DNA of 64,000 nucleotides from Allobosea sp. (GTDB lineage Bacteria > Pseudomonadota > Alphaproteobacteria > Rhizobiales > Beijerinckiaceae). Where the stretch lies: assembly GCF_017308015.1 (NCBI RefSeq), contig NZ_JAFKFW010000018.1:1-64000 (forward strand), read 5' to 3'. A program made the position numbers and the translations under genes. The notes beneath the pieces were generated by a model that was not told where the DNA came from, made no database searches, and saw only the letters and a list, made by a program, of their open reading frames with translations. Shown here piece by piece: positions 8,558 to 15,659 of this stretch (within the stretch, counting starts at the first letter, position 1; each line of letters opens with the position of its first letter).

Positions 8558-9951
8558 GTGCGGTCGATCTTCTCATTGTGGGCGCCGGCCCGGCCGGTAT
8601 GGCGGCAGCCGTCGTCGCCCGCCGCCATGGCCTCGACGTGCTCGTGGTCGACGACCAGCCCGCGCCGGGGGGGCAGATCTGGCGTTCGGTCGAGACCGTC
8701 GCGGCAAGCCCGCGCGGCGCGCGCCTGGGCGATTCCTATCTCGCGGGTGCCTCGCGCGCGGCAGCGTTTCGCAGCGGCGGGGCGGCCTATGAGCCCGGTG
8801 CGCAGCTCTGGCAGATCGAGCCCGGTTTCCGGGCCTTCGTCACCAGCGGCGACAAAGCCCGCACGGTTTCGGCCAGGGCGGTGATCCTGGCGACCGGGGC
8901 GCAGGAGCGCCCGGTGCCGTTTCCGGGTTGGACCCTGCCGGGCGTGTTGACGGTCGGCGCCGGGCAGATCCTGCTGAAGACGGCCGACCAGGTGCCGGAG
9001 AAGCCGGTCTGGATCGCCGGGAGCGGACCGCTGCCGCTGCTCTACATGACACAGCTTCTGGCGGCCGGCGGCAAGGTCGCAGGCTTCCTCGACACCACCC
9101 CGCCAGGACGCCTCGGCGCGGCGCTGCGGCATCTGCCGGCGGCGCTCGGCAAGGCCGGCGATCTCTGGAAGGGCGTTGCCTGGACGCTTGCCCTGAAGCG
9201 TGCGGGGGTGAAGACGGTCAAGCATGTCGCCGAGATCGAGGCCAGGGGCGAGGGCAGGCTGCAGAGCCTGCGCTACCGCAGGCAGGGCGGCGCCTGGCAG
9301 GAGACGCCGGCCGAGGTGCTGCTCGTGCATGAGGGACTGGTTCCCTCGATCCATGCGCCGCTCGCCCTCGACTGCAAGGTCGAATGGCGGCACGATCAGC
9401 GCTGCTATGCGCCGGTTCTCGACGGCTGGGGCGAGAGCTCTCAGCCCGGCCTGTTCGTTGCCGGCGATGGCGCCGGCATTGCCGGCGCCATCGCCGCCGA
9501 GCATCGCGGAACACTCGCGGGGCTGGCAGTCGCCGCCAGGCTCGGCAAGGTCTCGGCCGCCATGGCGGAAGCGGAGGCTGCGCCCGCGCGCAAGGTGCTC
9601 GAGCGCGAACTCGCGTTCCGGCCCTTCCTCGATGCGCTCTACGAACCGCGCCCGCAAGTCTTCGCCCCGCCCGACGAAACCGTCGTCTGCCGCTGCGAGG
9701 AGGTTACGGCGGGGACCTTGCGCGCGCGGGCGGCGGTCGGTCGGCCGGGCACCAATCAGGTGAAGGCTTTCACGCGCGCCGGCATGGGACCCTGCCAGGG
9801 CCGCCAATGCGGCTACACCGTCATGCACATCCTTGGCAGCGCGCAGAACCGCCCGCCGGAGGCTCTGGGCTTCTATCGCATCAGGCCGCCGCTTAAGCCG
9901 GTCACGCTCGGAGAACTCGCCGCGCTAGAGCAGCCGGACAACGCCGCATGA
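8554..9951 (+). CDS. FAD/NAD(P)-binding large subunit with BFD-type Fe-S domain (opine oxidase alpha/HcnB-like)
   Basis: A 465-residue pyridine-nucleotide-disulfide-oxidoreductase-like protein. It starts MSAVDLLIVGAGPAGMAAA and has the ATGAQERPVPFPGWTLPGV block near residue 115. A second nucleotide-binding region lies near residue 150, and an FVAGDGAGIAGA block near residue 300. The C-terminus has a BFD-like [2Fe-2S] motif, CRCEEVTAG followed by CQGRQCG. This layout matches the alpha subunit of octopine/nopaline oxidases and HcnB. The start ATG overlaps the stop codon of the small subunit gene, and its own stop overlaps the start at 9948. It would take electrons from the DAO-type subunit for the respiratory chain. 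Confidence 0.87.
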   Translation: MSAVDLLIVGAGPAGMAAAVVARRHGLDVLVVDDQPAPGGQIWRSVETVAASPRGARLGDSYLAGASRAAAFRSGGAAYEPGAQLWQIEPGFRAFVTSGDKARTVSARAVILATGAQERPVPFPGWTLPGVLTVGAGQILLKTADQVPEKPVWIAGSGPLPLLYMTQLLAAGGKVAGFLDTTPPGRLGAALRHLPAALGKAGDLWKGVAWTLALKRAGVKTVKHVAEIEARGEGRLQSLRYRRQGGAWQETPAEVLLVHEGLVPSIHAPLALDCKVEWRHDQRCYAPVLDGWGESSQPGLFVAGDGAGIAGAIAAEHRGTLAGLAVAARLGKVSAAMAEAEAAPARKVLERELAFRPFLDALYEPRPQVFAPPDETVVCRCEEVTAGTLRARAAVGRPGTNQVKAFTRAGMGPCQGRQCGYTVMHILGSAQNRPPEALGFYRIRPPLKPVTLGELAALEQPDNAA

Positions 9952-11087
9952 CGCCGGTGTCTGCACAAGGCTTCGACGTCGCCGTGATCGGCGGCGGCCT
10001 GCACGGGCTCACGGCGGCGCTGAGCCTGGCTCGCGCCGGCAGGAGCGTCGTCATCCTTGAACGTAACTGGATCGGCCGCCACGCATCGAGCGCGACGGCT
10101 GCCGGCGTGCGCACGCTTGGGCGAGACCTTGCGGAGGTGCCGATCTCGCTCGAGGCCATGGAGATGTGGCATCACATAGCGAGCATCGTCGGAGACGATT
10201 GCGGCTTCCATGCGCATGGCCAGTTCAAGGTCGCCGAATTCGACTCGCATATGCCGGCGCTACAGGAGCGCGAGGTGACGATGCGCAAGCTCGGCTACGG
10301 TCACGAGGAGATGATCGACGCCGCCGAACTGCGGCGGCTGATTCCCTCGCTGAGCCCCCATTGCGTCGGGGCGCTGATCGCCCGCAACGATGGCGCTGCG
10401 GATCCGCATCGCACGATCGCGGCTTTCCGCGGCGCTTGCGAGCGGGCCGGCGTCACCATCGTCGAAGGTTGCGGTGTCGGGGCCGTTGAGCGCCAGGGTG
10501 ACGACTGGCTGCTGGGCTGCGGCGTCCGCAGCTTCCGCGCCCCGGCCGTGGTCAATGCGGCCGGCGCCTGGGCGGGGCGGGTCGCGGCTCTGTTCGGCGA
10601 GTCCATCGAACTGGGCGTGCGCGCTTCGATGATGATGGCCACCGAGCGGCTTGCTCCTTTCCTGGCCCCCGTCGTCAGCGTCGTCGGAAGGGCGCTGTCC
10701 TTCAAGCAATCGGATCAGGGGACGCTGGTGATCGGAGGCGGGCTGCAGGGCGCCGCCGATATCGACCGCCAGCGGAGCACCGTGAACTTCGTGGAGCTGG
10801 CGAAGGGCGCCCGCGCCTCCAGCGACCTGTTCCCTATCGTCCAGGGCGTGCGCATCGCGCGCTGCTGGACGGGCATCGAGGCGCAGACGCGGGACCATAT
10901 TCCCGTGATCGGCGCCTCGCCCCAAACACCCGGCCTGTTTCACAGCTTCGGCTATTCCGGCCACGGCTTCCAACTGGTGCCCGTGCTGGGCGAGATCATG
11001 CGCGACCTCGTGGTGGACCAGAAGACCACGCGCTCGATCGCAGCCTTCGCGCCGGCACGTCTGATGCAAGGCAGACACGCGGCATGA
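9948..11087 (+). CDS. second DAO-type FAD-dependent oxidoreductase of the operon
   Basis: A 379-residue flavoprotein with the N-terminal motif VAVIGGGLHGLTAALSLARAGR and the C-terminal blocks GVRIARCWTGIEAQTRDHIPVIG and FHSFGYSGHGFQL. These are typical of beta subunits of sarcosine/opine/hydroxyproline-type dehydrogenases. It is linked by four-base ATGA overlaps to the genes on both sides. Having two DAO-type subunits (this and 7162-8280) with one Fe-S/FAD pair is noteworthy: either could pair with the large subunit, or each could act on a different step or substrate. Confidence 0.85.
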   Translation: MTPVSAQGFDVAVIGGGLHGLTAALSLARAGRSVVILERNWIGRHASSATAAGVRTLGRDLAEVPISLEAMEMWHHIASIVGDDCGFHAHGQFKVAEFDSHMPALQEREVTMRKLGYGHEEMIDAAELRRLIPSLSPHCVGALIARNDGAADPHRTIAAFRGACERAGVTIVEGCGVGAVERQGDDWLLGCGVRSFRAPAVVNAAGAWAGRVAALFGESIELGVRASMMMATERLAPFLAPVVSVVGRALSFKQSDQGTLVIGGGLQGAADIDRQRSTVNFVELAKGARASSDLFPIVQGVRIARCWTGIEAQTRDHIPVIGASPQTPGLFHSFGYSGHGFQLVPVLGEIMRDLVVDQKTTRSIAAFAPARLMQGRHAA

Positions 11088-12028
11088 TGGCTTACACGAT
11101 AAGACGGCTCATCCTGGCGATGCCGACATTGCTGGTGATGCTGACCGCGATCTTCGTGCTGGTCAGGCTCGTCCCCGGCGACGCGGCTTCGGTGATACTG
11201 GGCGACCAGGCGAGCACCGAGGCCCTGGCGGCGCTGCGGACGAAGCTGGGTCTCGACCGACCCCTCTATGTCCAGTATCTCACCTTCCTCGGCGACGTCT
11301 TCACCGGCAATCTCGGCATGTCGATGAGCACGGGGCGCAGCGTCATCCACGAGATGCTGACGGTGCTGCCCTCGACGATCGAGCTCACTCTGGCGGCAAT
11401 CGCCGTCGGGCTGATCTTCGGCCTGCCGCTGGGCATCGCGGCGGCACTGACCCGCAACGGCTGGATCGACTATGTCTCGCGCATCGTCTCGCTGGTCGGA
11501 CTGTCCTTTCCGGCCTTCGTTTCGGGCATCCTGATGCTGATCGTCTTCGCGATCCAGCTCGGCTGGTTCCCGGTCCTGGGAGGGGCGGCGAGCGGCACCG
11601 ACTTCGCCGACCGCATGCGCCAGCTCGCGCTGCCGGCGTTGAATCTCGGCATCATCATGATGGCCTATGTGATGCGCGTCACCCGCTCGGCGATGCTTGG
11701 CATCCTCACCGAAGATTACATCCGCACCGCGCGCGCCAAGGGCGTCGGCTCGTCGCAGCTCGTGCTGCAGCATGCGCTGCGTAACAGCCTGATCCCGATC
11801 ATCACCATCGTCGGCCTGTATTTCGGCACGCTGATCGGCAATTCGGTGCTCACCGAGATCATCTTCAACCGGCCGGGGCTGGGCAAGCTGATCGTCGGCG
11901 CGCTCAATGCGCGCGACTACACCCTGCTGCAGGGGCTGATGATCATCTTCGCCTTCTGCGTGATCATCGTGAACACGCTCACCGACCTCGCCTATGGCCT
12001 CGTCGATCCCAGGGTGAAATACGAATGA
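11084..12028 (+). CDS. ABC transporter permease, DppB type
   Basis: A 314-residue inner-membrane permease of the peptide/nickel importer family with about six membrane helices. The N-terminal block RLILAMPTLLVMLTAIFVLVRL and the EAA-like loop (YIRTARAKGVGSSQLVLQHALRNSLIPIIT) are characteristic of DppB. It overlaps the flavoprotein gene by four bases and the DppC-type gene by four bases. It would work with the binding protein encoded at 3202-4752. No ATPase gene of this importer lies in the window. Confidence 0.9.
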   Translation: MMAYTIRRLILAMPTLLVMLTAIFVLVRLVPGDAASVILGDQASTEALAALRTKLGLDRPLYVQYLTFLGDVFTGNLGMSMSTGRSVIHEMLTVLPSTIELTLAAIAVGLIFGLPLGIAAALTRNGWIDYVSRIVSLVGLSFPAFVSGILMLIVFAIQLGWFPVLGGAASGTDFADRMRQLALPALNLGIIMMAYVMRVTRSAMLGILTEDYIRTARAKGVGSSQLVLQHALRNSLIPIITIVGLYFGTLIGNSVLTEIIFNRPGLGKLIVGALNARDYTLLQGLMIIFAFCVIIVNTLTDLAYGLVDPRVKYE

Positions 12029-12885
12029 CCGACATCACCGCGACCGAACCGGTGCGGCCGGGCGGGCTCTGGCTCTCCTTCACGCGCAACCGCCTGTCCT
12101 GGGTCGGCCTGCTGCTGCTGGCGGCGATCGTGATCGTCGCGGTCTCGGCGCCCTGGCTGGCGCCCCACGACCCGCTCGAGCAGAACATCGTGGCGCGGCT
12201 CGAGCCGCCTTCCGCGGAATTCCTGCTGGGCACCGATTCCTATGGCCGCGACGTGCTCTCGCGCCTGATCTACGGCGCGCGCATCTCGCTCTTCGTCGGC
12301 TTCGTCGCGATCCTGATCGCGATGGCCGTCGGCACGACGATCGGGGTGATCTCCGGCTATATCGGCGGCGTCTTCGATCAGATCGTGATGGGCGTGCTCG
12401 ACGTCATGCTCTCCTTCCCGACGCTGCTGCTCGGCCTGATGATTGCGGCCATGCTGGGCGCGAGCCTGGAGAACCTGATCATCGCCATCGCGATCACCGA
12501 GGTGGCGCCCTTCGCCCGCGTCGCCCGCGCGCCGACGATCACCCTCAAGCAGCGTGATTTCGTCGAAGCCAGCCGCGCCTATGGCTGCGGGCCGCTGCGC
12601 ATCATGTTCCGCCACATCCTGCCGAACATGCTCTCCGACGTCGTGGTGATGAGCTCGCTCTGGATGGCCTCGGCGATCCGCACAGAAGCCTCGCTCTCCT
12701 TCATCGGCCTCGGTGTCCCGCCGCCGACCGCCACCTGGGGCGGCATGATCCGCGAAGGCTTCGAGAACATCCTCGACGCCTGGTGGCTCGCCGTCTTCCC
12801 CAGCTTCGCCATCCTGCTCACCGTGCTCGCCCTCAACCTCCTTGGCGATGCGCTGCGCGATGCCTCCGACCCCAGGTCGCGCTGA
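12025..12885 (+). CDS. ABC transporter permease, DppC type
   Basis: A 286-residue membrane permease. It has the DppC N-terminal cytoplasmic stretch, HDPLEQNIVARLEPPSAEF and LLGTDSYGRDVLSRLIYGAR near residue 75, and the EAA loop FVEASRAYGCGPLRIMFRHILPN near residue 175. It ends with the family-typical LLGDALRDASDPRSR. It forms the second half of the membrane channel with the product of 11084-12028. Dpp-type operons usually continue with two ATPase genes, but here the next 700 bases contain only a transposase relic, so the ATPase genes are missing, elsewhere, or lie left of the window. Confidence 0.9.
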   Translation: MTDITATEPVRPGGLWLSFTRNRLSWVGLLLLAAIVIVAVSAPWLAPHDPLEQNIVARLEPPSAEFLLGTDSYGRDVLSRLIYGARISLFVGFVAILIAMAVGTTIGVISGYIGGVFDQIVMGVLDVMLSFPTLLLGLMIAAMLGASLENLIIAIAITEVAPFARVARAPTITLKQRDFVEASRAYGCGPLRIMFRHILPNMLSDVVVMSSLWMASAIRTEASLSFIGLGVPPPTATWGGMIREGFENILDAWWLAVFPSFAILLTVLALNLLGDALRDASDPRSR

Positions 12886-13072
12886 TCGCCTCTGGCGTTC
12901 CTTCGAAGGGCTTCGACCGTGTTCGCGGAGACCAGATCAGGTGCTGGCGTATATCGTCTCTGATAGTGCCGGCCGCCGAAAGGTCGAGCCTGACGCTGGC
13001 CGGCGAAGCCCATAGGAGGCAATGCTTTCGCGCAGAAGCTCGCCCGTTACATCTTTCACGAATTACCGCCCC

Positions 13073-13362
13073 GTTCGGAATTATGAGCCGCTTTCGTTCG
13101 CTGCCCGAGCTCGTCGGCGCCAGGTGCATTATCCCGCCATTGGGGTGTGAGACCCTCGAGGGTCTTCAAACGCAGGCCGAAATTGCAGGCGCTGACGAAG
13201 TCTGAGAGATGGCGTTCGGGCTGGTGGTGGCCGTTTTAGTGGCGGCGTTCTACGGTGGCGGCCTTGATCGTGCGGCTCGTTCGCGGGACCTGGGACGATC
13301 GATCCTGATGAGCCGGTGCTCGATGCCGTTCTGGGCCATCAAAGCCCGTGCTCAAACGCCTG
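13073..13362 (-). pseudogene. IS481-type transposase C-terminal relic (broken)
   Basis: Read on the minus strand, the stretch matches the end of IS481/IS3-like integrase-fold transposases. In order I see NGIEHRL (near 13335-13313), RTIKAATVERRH, then an in-frame TAA stop where the family has Tyr, then PERHLSDFVSACNF and GLRLKTLEGLTP (ending near 13143). After that the match fades, with a possible frame change and a TSSGSERKRLIIPN-like remnant of the terminal TSEPERFI block. A one-base shift is also needed just upstream of NGIEH. There is no start, no first catalytic Asp region and no terminal repeat, so this is a dead fragment. It marks past insertion at the edge between the catabolic cluster and the stress island. 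Confidence 0.75.
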
Positions 13363-13527
13363 GGTCGAATGCACAATCATCGCCTTACTCCCTGTAGACT
13401 GAATCCCGGCAGCGAAGCGCAAGGTTGCCGTGGGCGATAGCGTCGAAGGATTGCGCGAGACGTTTCTTTTCGTGACTGATCTCGCCTCCGCGTTGATCCC
13501 GCTGAAAGGGACGGATCAGGAGCGGGT

Positions 13528-13541
13528 TTGATCGGTCTCAA
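13528..13541 (+). promoter_or_regulatory. putative FixK/Fnr site upstream of beta-CASP nuclease gene
   Basis: TTGAT-CGGT-CTCAA, one mismatch from the Fnr/FixK consensus TTGAT-N4-ATCAA. It is centred about 81 bases upstream of the ATG at 13616, which suits an activator site near -41 with a leader of about 40 bases. It is one of six such sites in the island. Confidence 0.5.
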
Positions 13542-13615
13542 GGCGTGGTTCGGCGGACCATGTTCCAAAAGCCTTCGTTGGGCTTCGGGCCTGCGGCTCT
13601 TTTCGGAGATCGACA

Positions 13616-15223
13616 ATGCCAGAGGCGAATATTCAACAGCAAACGGGGATCAGCCTCTGCTTTCACGGGGCGGCCCATGCTGTCACCGGCTCCTGCTTCG
13701 CGCTTCAGACGGACGAGGCTCGCATCCTGGTCGATTGCGGAATGTTCCAAGGGTCGAAGTCTGAAAAGGAACTGAACTACCGGGAGTTTCCTTTCGACCC
13801 CGCATCAATCGACGCAGTCCTCCTGACGCATGCTCATATCGATCACAGCGGATTGTTGCCCAAGCTGGCGAAGGACGGCTTCCAGGGGCCGATATTCGCG
13901 ACTGCGGCGACGATCGATCTCTGCTCGGTGATGTTGCCCGATTCCGGTCATATCCAGGAAATGGAGGTTGAGCAGCTCAACCGAAGAAACGCGCGTCGAG
14001 GCCGGGCGGCGGTAGAAGCGATCTACGGGGCCGAGCAGGCCATCACGACGCTGACGCAGTTTCGTGCCGTTCCGCTCGGCAGGCTGATGGAAATCGCCAA
14101 AGGGATTCGGGCGCGATACTGGGACGCTGGCCATCTGCTCGGTTCGGCCTCCATCGAGGTCGAGATCGACAGACCCGGCCGTGTTCCCCTTCGGATACTT
14201 TTCTCGGGTGATATCGGCTCGAGCCTCAAACCGTTCCACGCCGATCCGGCCAGCCCAGAAGGGGTCGACTACGTCATCTGCGAGACGACTTATGGCGACG
14301 TCGATCGGGAAGACGTTACGCTCGACCAACGCCTGATGTTGCTGCAAGCAGAGGTAACGGCCGCGGCCGGGCTTTCGGGGCCGCTCCTCATTCCCTCCTT
14401 TGCCGTCGAACGGACCCAGGAACTCCTCGTGGATCTTGTCCACCTGATGACGATGGGCCGCATCCCGGCGGCGCCGATCTTCGTCGATTCACCCCTTGCG
14501 ACCAAGGCCAGCGCGATCTTCGAGAAACACGCTGGCGAGATGGCCAATGGCCAAGCCTTGCTGGAGGCGTTGCGGGATCCACGGGTCCGGTTCACGGAAT
14601 CCGTCGAGCAGAGCAAGGCCATCGACCGCATCCGCGGCTTTCACATCGTGATAGCGGCGAGCGGCATGTGCGATGCCGGGCGCATTCGGCATCATTTGAA
14701 GGAATGGCTGTGGCGTGGCGCCGCGACGATCCTGTTCGTCGGCTTCCAGGCGCAGGGGACGCTCGGTCGAATCCTCCTCGACGGCGCCCGCCATGTGCGG
14801 TTGATGGGCGAGGACGTCCAGGTGAAGGCCCGCATTCGCTCGCTCGACCTCTACTCCGGCCATGCTGACGGGCCTCAGCTCGCTGCCTGGATCGCGAAGC
14901 GGCGGCCGATCTCCGGTTCGGTTTTTCTGACGCATGGCGAGGAGCTGGCTCTGCGAGGTTTTGCGGGCAGGTTGAAGAACCTGGACTCCGGGCTGCATGT
15001 CATCGAGCCTGCGCTAGACAGCGTCTTCGCGCTCCCGGGTGGAGCGCCTCGCCAGATCGGCGGGCCGGTCCGCAGCGCGGCAGAAAGCGCAGGGCGGCTC
15101 GATTGGCATAATGAATTGTCCAGCCTGATCCTCGATATCGACGAGCAGATGTCGCTGGCAGCGGACGAACGCGCACGGAAACAGATCGTCAGACGGTTGC
15201 GGAAAGCTCTCGCATCCGAGTGA
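13616..15223 (+). CDS. beta-CASP metallo-beta-lactamase-fold RNA-processing hydrolase
   Basis: A 535-residue protein of the MBL-fold/beta-CASP/RMMBL type (predicted RNA nuclease or mRNA 3'-end-processing-factor relative). The metal-binding motif THAHIDHSG is near residue 70, with the following motifs in order: GDIGSS near residue 200, LIPSFAVERTQELL near 260, the ASGMCDAGRIRHHL block near 345, and the Zn-dependent YSGHADGPQL motif near 415. The C-terminal 60 residues are a charged extension beyond the usual 450-470-residue core. Relatives are often encoded next to phosphoketolase and stress genes in proteobacteria, as here. A possible FixK site lies upstream. The RNA target is unknown. Confidence 0.87.
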   Translation: MPEANIQQQTGISLCFHGAAHAVTGSCFALQTDEARILVDCGMFQGSKSEKELNYREFPFDPASIDAVLLTHAHIDHSGLLPKLAKDGFQGPIFATAATIDLCSVMLPDSGHIQEMEVEQLNRRNARRGRAAVEAIYGAEQAITTLTQFRAVPLGRLMEIAKGIRARYWDAGHLLGSASIEVEIDRPGRVPLRILFSGDIGSSLKPFHADPASPEGVDYVICETTYGDVDREDVTLDQRLMLLQAEVTAAAGLSGPLLIPSFAVERTQELLVDLVHLMTMGRIPAAPIFVDSPLATKASAIFEKHAGEMANGQALLEALRDPRVRFTESVEQSKAIDRIRGFHIVIAASGMCDAGRIRHHLKEWLWRGAATILFVGFQAQGTLGRILLDGARHVRLMGEDVQVKARIRSLDLYSGHADGPQLAAWIAKRRPISGSVFLTHGEELALRGFAGRLKNLDSGLHVIEPALDSVFALPGGAPRQIGGPVRSAAESAGRLDWHNELSSLILDIDEQMSLAADERARKQIVRRLRKALASE

Positions 15224-15265
15224 GGCCTTTCGCGGGGCAACGGGTTGGCGAAGGTCGGGAGTATC

Positions 15266-15439
15266 TCAGCGGGACATGATTTCGCGGACGAGACTGATGA
15301 AGGCCCGCAGATGCAGCAGGAACGCAAAGGCGGGCTTCTGATCCAGCTCGTTTGCGATCTCCAGGGGCGGGCGGCTGCGCCAAGCCCGCCAGGAACGCCT
15401 GATCTTGGCAACCCAGTCGAACACGCCCGCTTCGGACAT
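15266..15439 (-). CDS. small basic protein of 57 residues, unknown function
   Basis: A short reading frame starting MSEAGVFDWVAKIRRSWRAW and ending LVREIMSR. It is rich in Arg and Trp and has no recognised domain, though the amphipathic basic N-terminus resembles small DUF1127-like proteins. Support for it being real comes from position: a near-perfect FixK/Fnr site (15495-15508) is centred 62 bases upstream of its ATG, the same spacing seen at other genes in this island. The ribosome-binding site is weak. It could still be a chance frame. Confidence 0.45.
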   Translation of the reverse strand: MSEAGVFDWVAKIRRSWRAWRSRPPLEIANELDQKPAFAFLLHLRAFISLVREIMSR

Positions 15440-15494
15440 GGCAGAACTCTTTGGCTGAGATCGGCTTTCTGACAGTTGCTCCCGTCGGCTGTCC

Positions 15495-15508
15495 TTGATC
15501 CGCGTCAA
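15495..15508 (-). promoter_or_regulatory. putative FixK/Fnr site upstream of the small 57-residue protein
   Basis: TTGAT-CCGC-GTCAA, matching the FixK consensus TTGA[TC]-N4-[AG]TCAA. It is centred 62 bases upstream of the minus-strand ATG at 15439. A second site lies exactly 100 bases to the right and serves the divergent gene. Confidence 0.6.
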
Positions 15509-15594
15509 GAATGAAGAGCCGTTGGCAAGAGGCGATGTGAGCTCCTCCAACCTAAGCTGATTATCGGCCTGGCAAGGACACCCCGCTGTCGAAT

Positions 15595-15608
15595 TTGATG
15601 AGAATCAA
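15595..15608 (+). promoter_or_regulatory. FixK/Fnr site upstream of APH-like/AAA kinase gene
   Basis: TTGAT-GAGA-ATCAA, a perfect match to the Fnr/FixK consensus. It is centred about 58 bases upstream of the ATG at 15660. Activation from a site near -41 would give a leader of roughly 17-20 bases. Confidence 0.7.
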
Positions 15609-15659
15609 GGTCGCCTCGTGGGATCGGAGAATAGTGGAGCGATCGATCGGAGCCTCGTC

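Larger units (their letters stand above)
12886..13615 (+). other. 730-base gap holding a transposase relic and a promoter region
   Basis: No intact gene lies here. Bases about 13073-13362 are a decayed IS481-type transposase on the minus strand. Bases 13528-13541 resemble an Fnr/FixK site. The rest (12886-13070 and 13365-13525) shows nothing I can identify. Confidence 0.6.
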
